A program made the translations under genes and the position numbers. The notes under the pieces were generated by a model. The model was given only the letters and a program-made list of their open reading frames with translations. It did no database searches and was not told the origin of the DNA. This document shows, in pieces, positions 1 to 7,307 of a stretch of DNA of 14,104 nucleotides. The stretch comes from CF-13 sp035279665 (GTDB lineage: Bacteria; Chloroflexota; Dormibacteria; CF-121): positions 1 to 14,104 of the forward strand of contig DATEHI010000070.1 in the NCBI GenBank assembly GCA_035279665.1, in the 5' to 3' direction. Each line of letters begins with the position of its first letter. Within the stretch, counting starts at the first letter, position 1.

Positions 1-911
1 AGTTGCTTGAGCGTCTCGTCGCGACGTCGCTGCCATTCTGCATTCGCCCTGGCCAGATCCTGATCTCCCACGCCGAGGGCGACGCGTGTCCCGATCTGGT
101 TGAACCCGCTGGGCACGAGGCCGTTGTAGATGTGCACCCGTGCAACATCGTTGACGAGATCACCCGGCGCGACGACCCAGCCGATACGCCAGGCGATCAT
201 GCGTTGCTCGAGCGTTGGTGAGCCCACGGTGACTGTGCGATCGCGCATGCCGGTCAGCGCAGCCGGATGCCGGATCGGCCTTCCGTCGAAGATAACGCCC
301 TCGAATCCGCCCCAGTAGAGAAGCCGAAGGTCCCGCTCGCGGCAGATCGAGGCGACGGCAGCCCACTCGTCGTCGCTCGCGACCCAACCCGACGGAAAGG
401 ACGCGTTGTTGATGAACACGACCCGCGTTCGGACGGAAACGGCGGCACGCAGCGCCTCGACATCGAGCCGCCACTCACCATCGATGACCCGCAGTGGGAC
501 GAGTCGCGGCGTGGCACCGACCAGCCGCACCCGGTTGAGCATGCCCGCATAGGTAGGGTCGGTCAGGATGACCTCATCCCCAGGGTCGGTCACGCAGAAG
601 AGGGCATCCAGCATCGCGTCGCCCTCGCCGCAGGTGATGACGATCTCTCGACGACCGTCGTAACGCGGTCCGCCGCGTCGCTCGATGTAGTCGGCCACCG
701 CCTCCTTCAGATCATCGCGCCCGGTGAACGGCAGCCAGCTGTTTGCCTCGTCCTCGCCGATGGCGGCTCGGGTCGCCTCCATGGCGGCTTCAGGAGGCGG
801 GATATCGGTGTCGAGGTTCTCCATCCGAAGGACGTCCGGATCGGTGCCGGCCGCCGCCGCGACTCGATCGATGTTGAAGCCCGGGATATTCGCGAGGCGT
901 TTGACGCTCAT
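1..911 (-). CDS. Aminotransferase class I/II-fold protein with a lost PLP site (partial, C-terminus outside window)
   Basis: The frame reads without a stop from ATG at 911 to the window edge (303 codons), so the C-terminus is missing. GGGAGGG lies about 8 nt upstream of the ATG. The fold-type-I small-molecule aminotransferase pattern is clear: a CGEGDAMLDAL turn (94-104), DPGDEVILTDPTYAG (109-123), a DGEWRLDVEAL segment, FDG (208-210) and AWRIGW (240-245). The cofactor contacts are absent. Where the family has NNPTG this protein has SFPSG (Asn to Phe172). Where it has SDEIYE this protein has YWGGFE (Asp to Trp200, Tyr to Phe203). Where it has SKxxxMxGWRxG this protein has TLEQRMIAWRIG (Lys to Leu234). 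No lysine occurs from 212 to 302. Tyr121 and Arg242, which stack on PLP and bind its phosphate in the family, remain. The fold is confident. Normal transamination is unlikely, and a ligand-binding or other role is inference. It is divergent from the ArsR-type gene at 1048. Confidence 0.85.
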   Translation of the reverse strand, partial: MSVKRLANIPGFNIDRVAAAAGTDPDVLRMENLDTDIPPPEAAMEATRAAIGEDEANSWLPFTGRDDLKEAVADYIERRGGPRYDGRREIVITCGEGDAMLDALFCVTDPGDEVILTDPTYAGMLNRVRLVGATPRLVPLRVIDGEWRLDVEALRAAVSVRTRVVFINNASFPSGWVASDDEWAAVASICRERDLRLLYWGGFEGVIFDGRPIRHPAALTGMRDRTVTVGSPTLEQRMIAWRIGWVVAPGDLVNDVARVHIYNGLVPSGFNQIGTRVALGVGDQDLARANAEWQRRRDETLKQ

Positions 912-994
912 GTTGATTTCCCTCCCAGCTTTGCGCGACGCTCAACCACAACAACCTGGCGCCGCGTGCGATCGACAGCCCGGCTCAATGTCTC

Positions 995-1006
995 TAACAA
1001 CTGTTA
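995..1006. promoter_or_regulatory. Small inverted repeat in divergent intergenic region (possible operator)
   Basis: TAACA-AC-TGTTA is a 5-2-5 inverted repeat in the 136-nt gap between the divergent aminotransferase-like gene and the ArsR-type regulator. ArsR-family proteins bind such AT-rich dyads near their own promoters. The assignment rests only on position and symmetry. Confidence 0.3.
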
Positions 1007-1047
1007 ACCAACATTAGGCGCATACAAGTCCATATCATTTTCTTACC

Positions 1048-2097
1048 GTGGTCGCGCTCACTCCTTTGCGCGTCGACGTCGATTCCTCACCGGTCTACGA
1101 GCTGCTGCTCCAGATCGGAGCCTTCACGGGCCAGGAGGAGCTGAACACCTTCGACGTCGGCCACCGCTGGGGAGTCACGCAGCGCGCTCGCTGCTCAGCG
1201 ACCGTCCGCCGCGGACTCGATCGACTCGGCGGACCGTATGCGTTCTGGGATCAGCTGATCGGCTACCAGGCGGTCGAGCGGGCCGACGGGGTCGCCGGCT
1301 TCTTCGACCTCCTCGACCGGACGGATGCCCAGGAGATCGACCTGCACATGCTCGGCTGCTACTCCGCCGAGATGGACGCTCGCTCTCGGGCCGCGATCCG
1401 GGCCGCGGTCGAGGGAAGCCGCCGAGCACGCACGCCCGCGCTCGAGGCGCTCGCGGGCGGGGTGCCCGAACGGCGCGAGGTGCTGGGCCGGCTACTCGCC
1501 ACTCCTGCAGAGGTAGTCAAGGATCTCGTACTCGACACGCTCCGGGGCTGGTACGAGCGAATCTTCCTGAGAGAGGAGCCGATCGTGTCCGCGCTTCTGG
1601 AGGACGAAAGCGCGGCGCGACGCATGCTGCTCACGACCAATCCGGAGCGCTTGATCTTACTGGCCACGGGCGTTCGCTACGACACGCGGCCGGACGTCGA
1701 GGCCGTGCTCCTGGTCCCGACCTTGATCATGCGCCCCTGGCTTGCGGTGGTGAACTACCGGCGGATGCGGATTTACTGTTATCCCGTCGCCGACGATGCC
1801 GGCCTGCCCGACACCGTGCCTCCCGGCCTGGTGCGCATGCACGAGGCGCTCGCCGACCCGATCCGTCTGCGGATCCTGAAGGCGCTGGGAAACGATCGCC
1901 TCTCGGCCGAAGAGCTCGCCGATCGACTCGACGAGGATCGGAACACCGTCCGAGCCCACCTGGCCCGCCTTCGCTTTGGCCGCCTGATCCATATCAACTG
2001 CGGCCCCATCTGCACCTACGAACGCCGGAGCGACCTGATGCGTGCCGTCGGACAGCCGCTCAAGTCGTATCTGCAGCTGCCCGTCACATCCTTATAA
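1048..2097 (+). CDS. ArsR-type winged-helix transcriptional regulator with a large N-terminal domain
   Basis: 349 residues from GTG. The last ~85 residues form an ArsR/SmtB-like winged helix: MHEALADPIRLRILKALG (264-281), LSAEELADRLD (286-296) and a recognition helix around RNTVRAHLARLR (298-309), then a beta-wing to about 325. The first ~250 residues begin SPVYELLLQIGAFTG and are mostly helical. This resembles long ArsR-type regulators with a DUF5937-like front end, but I cannot name the ligand. There is no Cys-x-Cys metal-site motif in the helix-turn-helix, so metal sensing is not indicated. No Shine-Dalgarno sequence precedes the GTG; TATCAT sits at 1033-1038, so a very short or leaderless mRNA is possible. 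It is divergent from the degenerate aminotransferase gene, which is its most likely target. Confidence 0.85.
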   Translation: MVALTPLRVDVDSSPVYELLLQIGAFTGQEELNTFDVGHRWGVTQRARCSATVRRGLDRLGGPYAFWDQLIGYQAVERADGVAGFFDLLDRTDAQEIDLHMLGCYSAEMDARSRAAIRAAVEGSRRARTPALEALAGGVPERREVLGRLLATPAEVVKDLVLDTLRGWYERIFLREEPIVSALLEDESAARRMLLTTNPERLILLATGVRYDTRPDVEAVLLVPTLIMRPWLAVVNYRRMRIYCYPVADDAGLPDTVPPGLVRMHEALADPIRLRILKALGNDRLSAEELADRLDEDRNTVRAHLARLRFGRLIHINCGPICTYERRSDLMRAVGQPLKSYLQLPVTSL

Positions 2098-2106
2098 GAC
2101 GGGGGT

Positions 2107-2130
2107 GGAGGCGGCGGCCGCGCCGCCTCC
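2107..2130. terminator. GC stem-loop between convergent genes
   Basis: A perfect 10-bp stem (GGAGGCGGCG / CGCCGCCTCC) with loop GCCG lies between the regulator stop (2097) and the convergent binding-protein stop (2147). It can act in both directions. There is no T-run on either strand, so it may be a structured 3' end rather than a canonical intrinsic terminator. Confidence 0.5.
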
Positions 2131-2146
2131 CTGGGAAAGCCCCGGT

Positions 2147-3994
2147 CTAGGACGCACCTTTGTGGAACCAGTCCGGCGCGTTGCAGGTCGCCAGGCAGGT
2201 GTTCACCGTCGCCGCGAAATTGCCAAACACGGTGCCCACGCCGAAGACGTCGGGCCGCTCGTATAGCTCGATCGTCGGCAGGTAATCCCGCCACTCGGCC
2301 TGCGCTTTCTTATAGATGTCGACGCGCTGGTTGATGTCGATCGTGTTTTCGCCCTGCAGAAGCAGGTCGGTCAGCTTCGGATCGTTCGCCCGGTTCCAGT
2401 TGACGCCGGACGGATTCTGGGCGTTGGGGATCTGGCCTGGCAGCGAGGTCGTGCCCCAGGAATCGGGATCGGGGGCCCAGTTGTTGGCGTAGAGCGTCAT
2501 GTCGAACTGGCCGGTGGACTGAATGCCGCCGCCCTGGAACGCCTGGAAGAAGATGCCGGCCGGCCAATTCTTGGTGGTCACGGTGCAACCGATGTCCTTC
2601 CAGTTACTGATCACCAGCTCCTCTTCAGCGGCCCGCTGCGGGTTGCCGGTCGTGGTGCTGAGGACCCACGCGCACTTGGTGCCGTTCTTGGCGCGGATGC
2701 CATTCGCACCTTTGATCCAACCGTCCTGGTCCAGCATCGAGTTCGCCTTAGCGACGTCGCGCACGAACTTCGGCGTGCTGCTGTCGTAGTAGGGCGCGAG
2801 GGTGGAGACGAGGAAACTGTTCATGGTCTTTCCGATACCACCGACCAACGCCTGGTTCATCGCGTCCTTGTCGACGGCGAGGGCGATGGCCTGCCGGAGC
2901 GTCCGGTCATCCTTCCAGATCGTTGGTTTGCCGCAGGTCGCGGCGAACTTTTGCGCATCGCACCCGGTTTCGTTGTTGCCCAGGTTGAAGTTCAGAAACT
3001 CGTCGAGCAGGCCGTTCGCGTTGACCGGCTTCATGTGGGTCGACCCCTGGAGGCTGGGCAGGTCCTTCGCGATCATGTCGAGCCCGAGATCGGCGTCGCC
3101 CGCCTGCAGGCCGGCGATCTGGGAGGACTTATCCCCGTAGATCTTGTAGGTGAGCTTGTTCAGGTAGGGCGCGTGGTTGAAGTATTTGCCACTGGCGCGG
3201 CCCGCGCTGTAGTTCGGGTTCGGGACCAGGGTCACGATCGCCGCAGGGCCCGGTTGGAAGTTCTGGACCATGTAGGGTCCGTTCGTCACCGTCGGCTTCT
3301 TGGTGAAATAGTCGCTGGTCGCCCAGCTCGCCGGCGCGATGCTGCCCAGCACCGACTTGGGAACGATCGCCGTGTTGAGCAGCAGGTAGGGCGCATAGAT
3401 GCCACTCGCCAGGTCGGTCTGCAGACCGCAGGATCCGCTCTTACGCGGCCCGAAGTGCCAGATCACGGTTTGATCGTCCTTGATCTCCTGCGAGGCGATG
3501 TGGTCGTAGCCAGTCTGGCTGGCGGCCCCCACATCGGGGTTGCAGATGGCGTCGATCGTGAACTTGACGTCCGCGCTGGTCAGCGGCGAGCCATCCGACC
3601 ACTTCATGCCGGACCTGAGCTTGATGGTGACATCCATATGGGTGTCGTCGACCTTCTTCACCATGCCGTTGTCGGTCGTGGGCACGTCCGTCACCAGGTC
3701 GGGTATCGGCTTGTTCTGGCCGTCGAAGACCCAGAGTGACGCCCAGATCGGCCCTGTCACGACCTGCTGCGTGGTCGCGGCACTGCTCGAAAGGACATTC
3801 AAATCCTGCACCGGTTCCCAGTCGGAAAAGACAAGGCTGCCGCCCTGGGTTCCCTTAGCCGGGTTGTACTGCGTGAGCGTCAGTGAACTGTTGCTGGTAG
3901 TGCTGCTGGTGCCACACGCCGCCAGCAGTACGCTCGCGATCGCGCCGATGGCCGTCGCGGCCGCGGGCCGCCACGCTCGCCTGGTGTTTTCCAT
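2147..3994 (-). CDS. ABC transporter substrate-binding lipoprotein, family 5 (peptide/nickel/oligopeptide type)
   Basis: 615 residues. The ATG at 3994 is preceded by a strong AGGAGG (4000-4005). The N-terminus is a lipoprotein signal: basic start, hydrophobic core, lipobox LAAC with Cys27, then a Ser/Thr-rich tether. The family-5 extracellular solute-binding signature KWSDGSPLTSADVKF is at 131-145. The usual later blocks follow: a YLNKLTYKIYGDKSSQIAGL-type segment, DDRTLRQAIALAVDKDAM and WAPDPDSWGTT. The length is a little above the usual 520-580. It probably sits on the outer face of the membrane and delivers a peptide-like or other small solute to an ABC permease. No permease or ATPase genes flank it here, so its partner must be encoded elsewhere or it serves as an orphan binding protein. 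The substrate cannot be read from sequence. Confidence 0.93.
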   Translation of the reverse strand: MENTRRAWRPAAATAIGAIASVLLAACGTSSTTSNSSLTLTQYNPAKGTQGGSLVFSDWEPVQDLNVLSSSAATTQQVVTGPIWASLWVFDGQNKPIPDLVTDVPTTDNGMVKKVDDTHMDVTIKLRSGMKWSDGSPLTSADVKFTIDAICNPDVGAASQTGYDHIASQEIKDDQTVIWHFGPRKSGSCGLQTDLASGIYAPYLLLNTAIVPKSVLGSIAPASWATSDYFTKKPTVTNGPYMVQNFQPGPAAIVTLVPNPNYSAGRASGKYFNHAPYLNKLTYKIYGDKSSQIAGLQAGDADLGLDMIAKDLPSLQGSTHMKPVNANGLLDEFLNFNLGNNETGCDAQKFAATCGKPTIWKDDRTLRQAIALAVDKDAMNQALVGGIGKTMNSFLVSTLAPYYDSSTPKFVRDVAKANSMLDQDGWIKGANGIRAKNGTKCAWVLSTTTGNPQRAAEEELVISNWKDIGCTVTTKNWPAGIFFQAFQGGGIQSTGQFDMTLYANNWAPDPDSWGTTSLPGQIPNAQNPSGVNWNRANDPKLTDLLLQGENTIDINQRVDIYKKAQAEWRDYLPTIELYERPDVFGVGTVFGNFAATVNTCLATCNAPDWFHKGAS

Positions 3995-4032
3995 CGTTGC
4001 CTCCTGTTGCCGAAATGCAGTCGTCCCTCCAC

Positions 4033-4060
4033 GCTATGAGCAGCAGGCGGCGTTTATCAA
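4033..4060 (-). promoter_or_regulatory. Candidate promoter of the substrate-binding protein gene
   Basis: On the minus strand TTGATA (4055-4060) and CATAGC (4033-4038) are separated by 16 nt. The -35 is good and the -10 weak. This would give a leader of about 30 nt containing the AGGAGG ribosome site. Confidence 0.3.
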
Positions 4061-4105
4061 TGGATCAGTTTCTTACGCCGATTAGGAAATCATTAGCTTA
4101 AGAAG

Positions 4106-4189
4106 CCCCTCCCCGGGGTCTCTGCCCTGACCCTCCCCACCAAAACCCCTCCCCGGAGGGGGAGGGGTCATGTTGTGTTTTGGTAGGGG
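4106..4189. repeat. Compound copy of the interspersed G/C palindromic repeat
   Basis: The stretch holds two runs of CCCCTCCCCGG type, the phrase CCCTGACCCTCCCC, and a nested palindrome. Outer arms CCCC-ACCAAAAC (4135-4146) and GTTTTGGT-A-GGGG (4177-4189) enclose an inner stem at 4146-4167. It belongs to the same family as the copies at 7947-8122, 11083, 12698, 13228 and 13541. It fills most of the gap between the binding-protein gene and the propeller gene. Confidence 0.7.
4142..4167 (-). terminator. Intrinsic terminator of the propeller gene
   Basis: Read on the minus strand, a perfect 9-bp stem CCCCTCCCC / GGGGAGGGG with loop CTCC is followed directly by TTTT (4145-4142). It starts about 37 nt after the stop codon of the propeller gene. 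The repeat element appears to supply the terminator. Confidence 0.6.
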
Positions 4190-4203
4190 TCTTTAAGTCG
4201 TGG

Positions 4204-7188
4204 TTAGCTCAGGAGCTGGGCGGTGAGACGCGTCGGCGAATAGTTCCCGGCTCCGCCGGCGGCGGCGTAGATTGTCCCGCTCGTCGGCTTGTTCGCCTTC
4301 CACTCCAGTGTGATCGTGTAGTTGACGTTCATCGCCAGCGGGAGCACTGTCTGCACGAAGGCGGCGTTCGGGGAGAACGTGCCCGCAAAGCCTCCACTTT
4401 CTTTCCAGGCGACCAGCGTGCCGCTGCCGCTGCCGTAGGCACCGCCGCTGACGAAGATCGCGACATCCTGGTTGACGCCCGCGGTCGCCGTCCAGAGGTC
4501 GACGTTGGCGCTGAGAACATACACCGAGTCGAGCGCCGGATGCACGGTTAGCGCCAGGTTCGCCGCGTCGATTGGTGTCCAGTCGGCTCCGCTGCTGCCC
4601 ACCTTCCATTTCTGCGCATTGACTGACGCGTCCTGGAGACCAGTCCCGGCCGGGAACATCCGCAGTGTGAGCCGGGTCGGCGAGTATCCTCCCGCGTTGC
4701 CGGCGGCGGCGTAAATCGTCCCCGCCGTGCTCTTGTTCGCCTTCCACTGCACCTTGATCGTGTACTGGGTGGTGGCGACTAGTTGGATCACCGACTGGAC
4801 ATATGCCGCGTTGGGTGACAGGGTGCCGGCGAAGCCGCCGCTCTCCTTCCAGCCGATGATGGTGCCGATACCGTAGGCCCCGCCGCTGACGTTGATGCCG
4901 ACGTCCTGGTTGACGCCGCCAATTGCGGTCCAGAGGTCGACGTTAACACTGACCAGTGCCGAACCCGTCACGACCGGCGTGAAGTTCGTGATTGTCAGCC
5001 CGCCGCTCCCATCCATGTCCTGCCAGGCGGTGCCATTGCTGCCGGTCAGCCAGTACTGGGTGTTGGTCGCCATGCTCTGAAGGTTCAGGCTGGGAGCCGG
5101 CACGAGCTCGGCGGTTAGCCGTGTCGGCGAGTAGGGGCTGTTGCCGGCAGCGACGAAGATCGTGCCGTTGGTCGCCTTGTTGGACTTCCAGACCAGCCGG
5201 ACAGAGTAAGTCGTCGCCGCGGCCACGGGGATGACGGTCTGGACGAACGCGGCATTGGGCGAGAAGGTGCCGGCATACCCCCCGCTCTCCTTCCAGGCGA
5301 CGACCGTTGGAGTGATGTAGGCTCCGCCGCTGACCATGAGACCGATGTCCTGGTTGACGCCGGCCAGCGACGTCCACAGGTCGGCGTTGCCGGACAGGAT
5401 AGCGTTGGAAGCGACGGACGGCGTGAAGCTGAGGCTCAGGACGCTGCTATCGATCGGCGTCCAGGTCGTGCCGTTGCTGGCGGCCAGCGAGTATTGCTGC
5501 CAGCTGATCGCGGGCGGCACATACACGTAGCTATCCGCCACCGAGGTGGCGCTCGTGCCGGCCGCGTTCGTGACGGTGACGTCCACCGTGCCGGCAGCCC
5601 CGGCCGGCACGGTGGCGATGATCTGGTTATCGGAGCTGATGGTGAAGCTGGTGGCGGCGGTCGCGCCGAATTTCACGGCGGTCGCAAAGAGGAAATCGGT
5701 GCCGCTGATGGCCACCTGGTTTCCACCCGTCGCCGCGCCGATGAGCGGGACGACGCCGGTCACCGTCGGAACCGACATGCAGAGGTGGTCAGCCAGGGTC
5801 ACCAGCTGGCTGTTCGTGTTGACGAAGTCGCCGGCAGCCCAGACCTCGGTTGGCGAGACGGCCAGGATGGCGTTGAACTCATTGAAGTTGCCACTGTTGC
5901 CGTCGTAGCCGCCCACGACTTTCCACGAGGTGCCATCCCAGTGCTGGGCAAACGTGGCGCTGGGCGTCAGGGAGCCGTTCGGAGCGTAGCTCGCACCGCC
6001 TGCCCAGATGCTGGTGGCTGAGACCGGCGAGATCGAGAAGAGAAAGTTGTCGTAGCCCGCGGTGAAGCCGGGCGAGGGGGCAAGCGACCACACCGCGCCA
6101 TTCCACTTCTCGATCAGGGTGTGCGAGCGGCCATTCACGTCTTTGTAGTCGCCCACCGCATAGGCGAGCGTTGGTGACAACGCCGTCACGCTGTAAAGGG
6201 TGTTACTGGTGGCACTCGGGTTGATGCTGGGTGAGGCGAACCAGTTGGTCCCGTCGTAGTGAAGGATGAGGGTGTTATCGACGCCGTTGTCGGTCGTACG
6301 ACCGACCGCCCAGACATCGCTGGCGCCGGAGCCCGCCACGCCGATCAGCCGGTCAGACGAGGTTCCGGTAGTTTGAGGGCCGGGGGCGGTCGTGAAAGTC
6401 GTGCCGGTCCAATGACCGATCAGCGTCTGCGCGGGCGACGGCGGGATGGGCGGCACTGCGTTCGGATCGCCGTTGGACTGTCGGTAGTTGCCGACCGCCC
6501 ACACATTGGTGGCCGTAATCGCCGTCACCCCGAACAGGATGTTGTTGCCACCGCTGATGTTCGCCGGCTGGTAGACAGTCCATGGACCGTTCGCACCCGG
6601 CGTGGCCGATACGAGTGCCTGCGGATGTTCAATCTGGTTTACATCGGTGTAGTCGCCGACGGCCCAAACGTTCCCGATATCCACGGTAGCGCCCGGAACG
6701 GTAGCAACGCCCCAGAGGTCGTCATTGCCAACGCCGATGTTGGGCGTCGTCACCTGCGACCAGCTCGTACCGTTCCACTGCAGAGCGAGGGTTTGGTCAG
6801 GACCGGCATTGGTTTGTCCGTAGGCCCCGACCGCCCACACGTCGCTGGGAGAGATCGCCGCTAGCCCGTTGTTGGAGATGGCGTTGTAGGCCCCACCAGG
6901 GTTGACGGTGGGGTTGACCGGCTGGAACGTCGAGTCGCAGGCGGACGCGACTCGCGGCGCAACCGCCGGCTTTGCCGTCCGCGCCCTGGCTGGCGTCTGG
7001 CTGATGTGGCGCGACGCGTACGGGCCAGATCGAATCGAATCGGTGACGGACTCGGCCTGCGCCCTGGCGGCGGCGGCCGGCATGGCGAAGATGGCGCTGC
7101 CGAGGGAAGCCAACGTCAGGGCCGCCATCACGCTCCCGGCCAGACGACCTTTGATGTCAGTGGCAACTGTGAGCGCTCGGAGACGCAT
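4204..7188 (-). CDS. Secreted multidomain protein: seven-blade propeller, IPT/TIG domain, three tandem unknown domains
   Basis: 994 residues. I chose ATG 7188 because GGGAGGG lies 7 nt upstream and a signal peptide follows at once (core about 18-36, cleavage near AAA at 38-40). The frame is open further upstream, but that part overlaps the peptidase gene. Residues 100-470 hold seven copies of a (D/N)VWAVG-like motif, at about 117, 174, 229, 292, 342, 394 and 449, consistent with seven propeller blades. The only two cysteines, Cys84 and Cys470, flank the propeller and could close it by a disulfide. Residues 474-557 look like an IPT/TIG immunoglobulin-like domain. Residues 559-994 are three tandem ~145-residue repeats ending the chain. 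There is no membrane anchor or LPXTG motif, so it is probably secreted or held by binding. Ligand and function are unknown. It follows the C39-like peptidase gene on the same strand. Confidence 0.88.
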   Translation of the reverse strand: MRLRALTVATDIKGRLAGSVMAALTLASLGSAIFAMPAAAARAQAESVTDSIRSGPYASRHISQTPARARTAKPAVAPRVASACDSTFQPVNPTVNPGGAYNAISNNGLAAISPSDVWAVGAYGQTNAGPDQTLALQWNGTSWSQVTTPNIGVGNDDLWGVATVPGATVDIGNVWAVGDYTDVNQIEHPQALVSATPGANGPWTVYQPANISGGNNILFGVTAITATNVWAVGNYRQSNGDPNAVPPIPPSPAQTLIGHWTGTTFTTAPGPQTTGTSSDRLIGVAGSGASDVWAVGRTTDNGVDNTLILHYDGTNWFASPSINPSATSNTLYSVTALSPTLAYAVGDYKDVNGRSHTLIEKWNGAVWSLAPSPGFTAGYDNFLFSISPVSATSIWAGGASYAPNGSLTPSATFAQHWDGTSWKVVGGYDGNSGNFNEFNAILAVSPTEVWAAGDFVNTNSQLVTLADHLCMSVPTVTGVVPLIGAATGGNQVAISGTDFLFATAVKFGATAATSFTISSDNQIIATVPAGAAGTVDVTVTNAAGTSATSVADSYVYVPPAISWQQYSLAASNGTTWTPIDSSVLSLSFTPSVASNAILSGNADLWTSLAGVNQDIGLMVSGGAYITPTVVAWKESGGYAGTFSPNAAFVQTVIPVAAATTYSVRLVWKSNKATNGTIFVAAGNSPYSPTRLTAELVPAPSLNLQSMATNTQYWLTGSNGTAWQDMDGSGGLTITNFTPVVTGSALVSVNVDLWTAIGGVNQDVGINVSGGAYGIGTIIGWKESGGFAGTLSPNAAYVQSVIQLVATTQYTIKVQWKANKSTAGTIYAAAGNAGGYSPTRLTLRMFPAGTGLQDASVNAQKWKVGSSGADWTPIDAANLALTVHPALDSVYVLSANVDLWTATAGVNQDVAIFVSGGAYGSGSGTLVAWKESGGFAGTFSPNAAFVQTVLPLAMNVNYTITLEWKANKPTSGTIYAAAGGAGNYSPTRLTAQLLS
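4207..5514 (-). repeat. Three tandem ~145-residue protein repeats in the propeller protein
   Basis: Repeat 1 is 5514-5092 (residues 559-699), repeat 2 is 5091-4642 (700-849) and repeat 3 is 4641-4207 (850-994). Shared blocks are DLWT-x2-GVNQD, VSGGAY, WKESGG(F/Y)AGT-x-SPNAA, W-K-x-NK-x3-GTI and YSPTRLTA. The pattern suggests a beta-sandwich with a conserved Gly/Trp surface. I do not recognise it as a named family. Confidence 0.85.
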
Positions 7189-7244
7189 GGACCGCCCTCC
7201 CAGTGAATCCTGCTGCCCACCTGCAATTACGCCAGAGCAGGCGA

Positions 7245-7260
7245 GTCGCCGCGCGGCGAC
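7245..7260. repeat. Perfect 16-bp palindrome GTCGCCGCGCGGCGAC
   Basis: The sequence equals its own reverse complement. It lies in the 119-nt gap between the peptidase and propeller genes, just downstream of a TATAGT box on the minus strand. It could be a protein-binding site or a hairpin at the 5' end of the propeller mRNA. Confidence 0.6.
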
Positions 7261-7266
7261 ACGGCG

Positions 7267-7298
7267 ACTATACACGGGACCGCCCGTGTGAGGGTCAA
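7267..7298 (-). promoter_or_regulatory. Candidate MerR-like promoter/operator of the propeller gene
   Basis: On the minus strand TTGACC (7298-7293) and TATAGT (7272-7267) are 20 nt apart. The spacer contains a perfect dyad ACACGGG-CGGT-CCCGTGT (7289-7272). Over-long spacers filled with a dyad are typical of promoters activated by MerR-family proteins. The dyad also begins 18 nt after the peptidase stop, so a terminator role for the upstream gene is the alternative. There is no T-run to support that. Confidence 0.4.
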
Positions 7299-7307
7299 CC
7301 TCAGCAG

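Noticed and set aside
267..1007. 246-codon open frame on the plus strand
   Set aside because: It is antisense to the aminotransferase-like gene, with a shadow-type composition and no motif.
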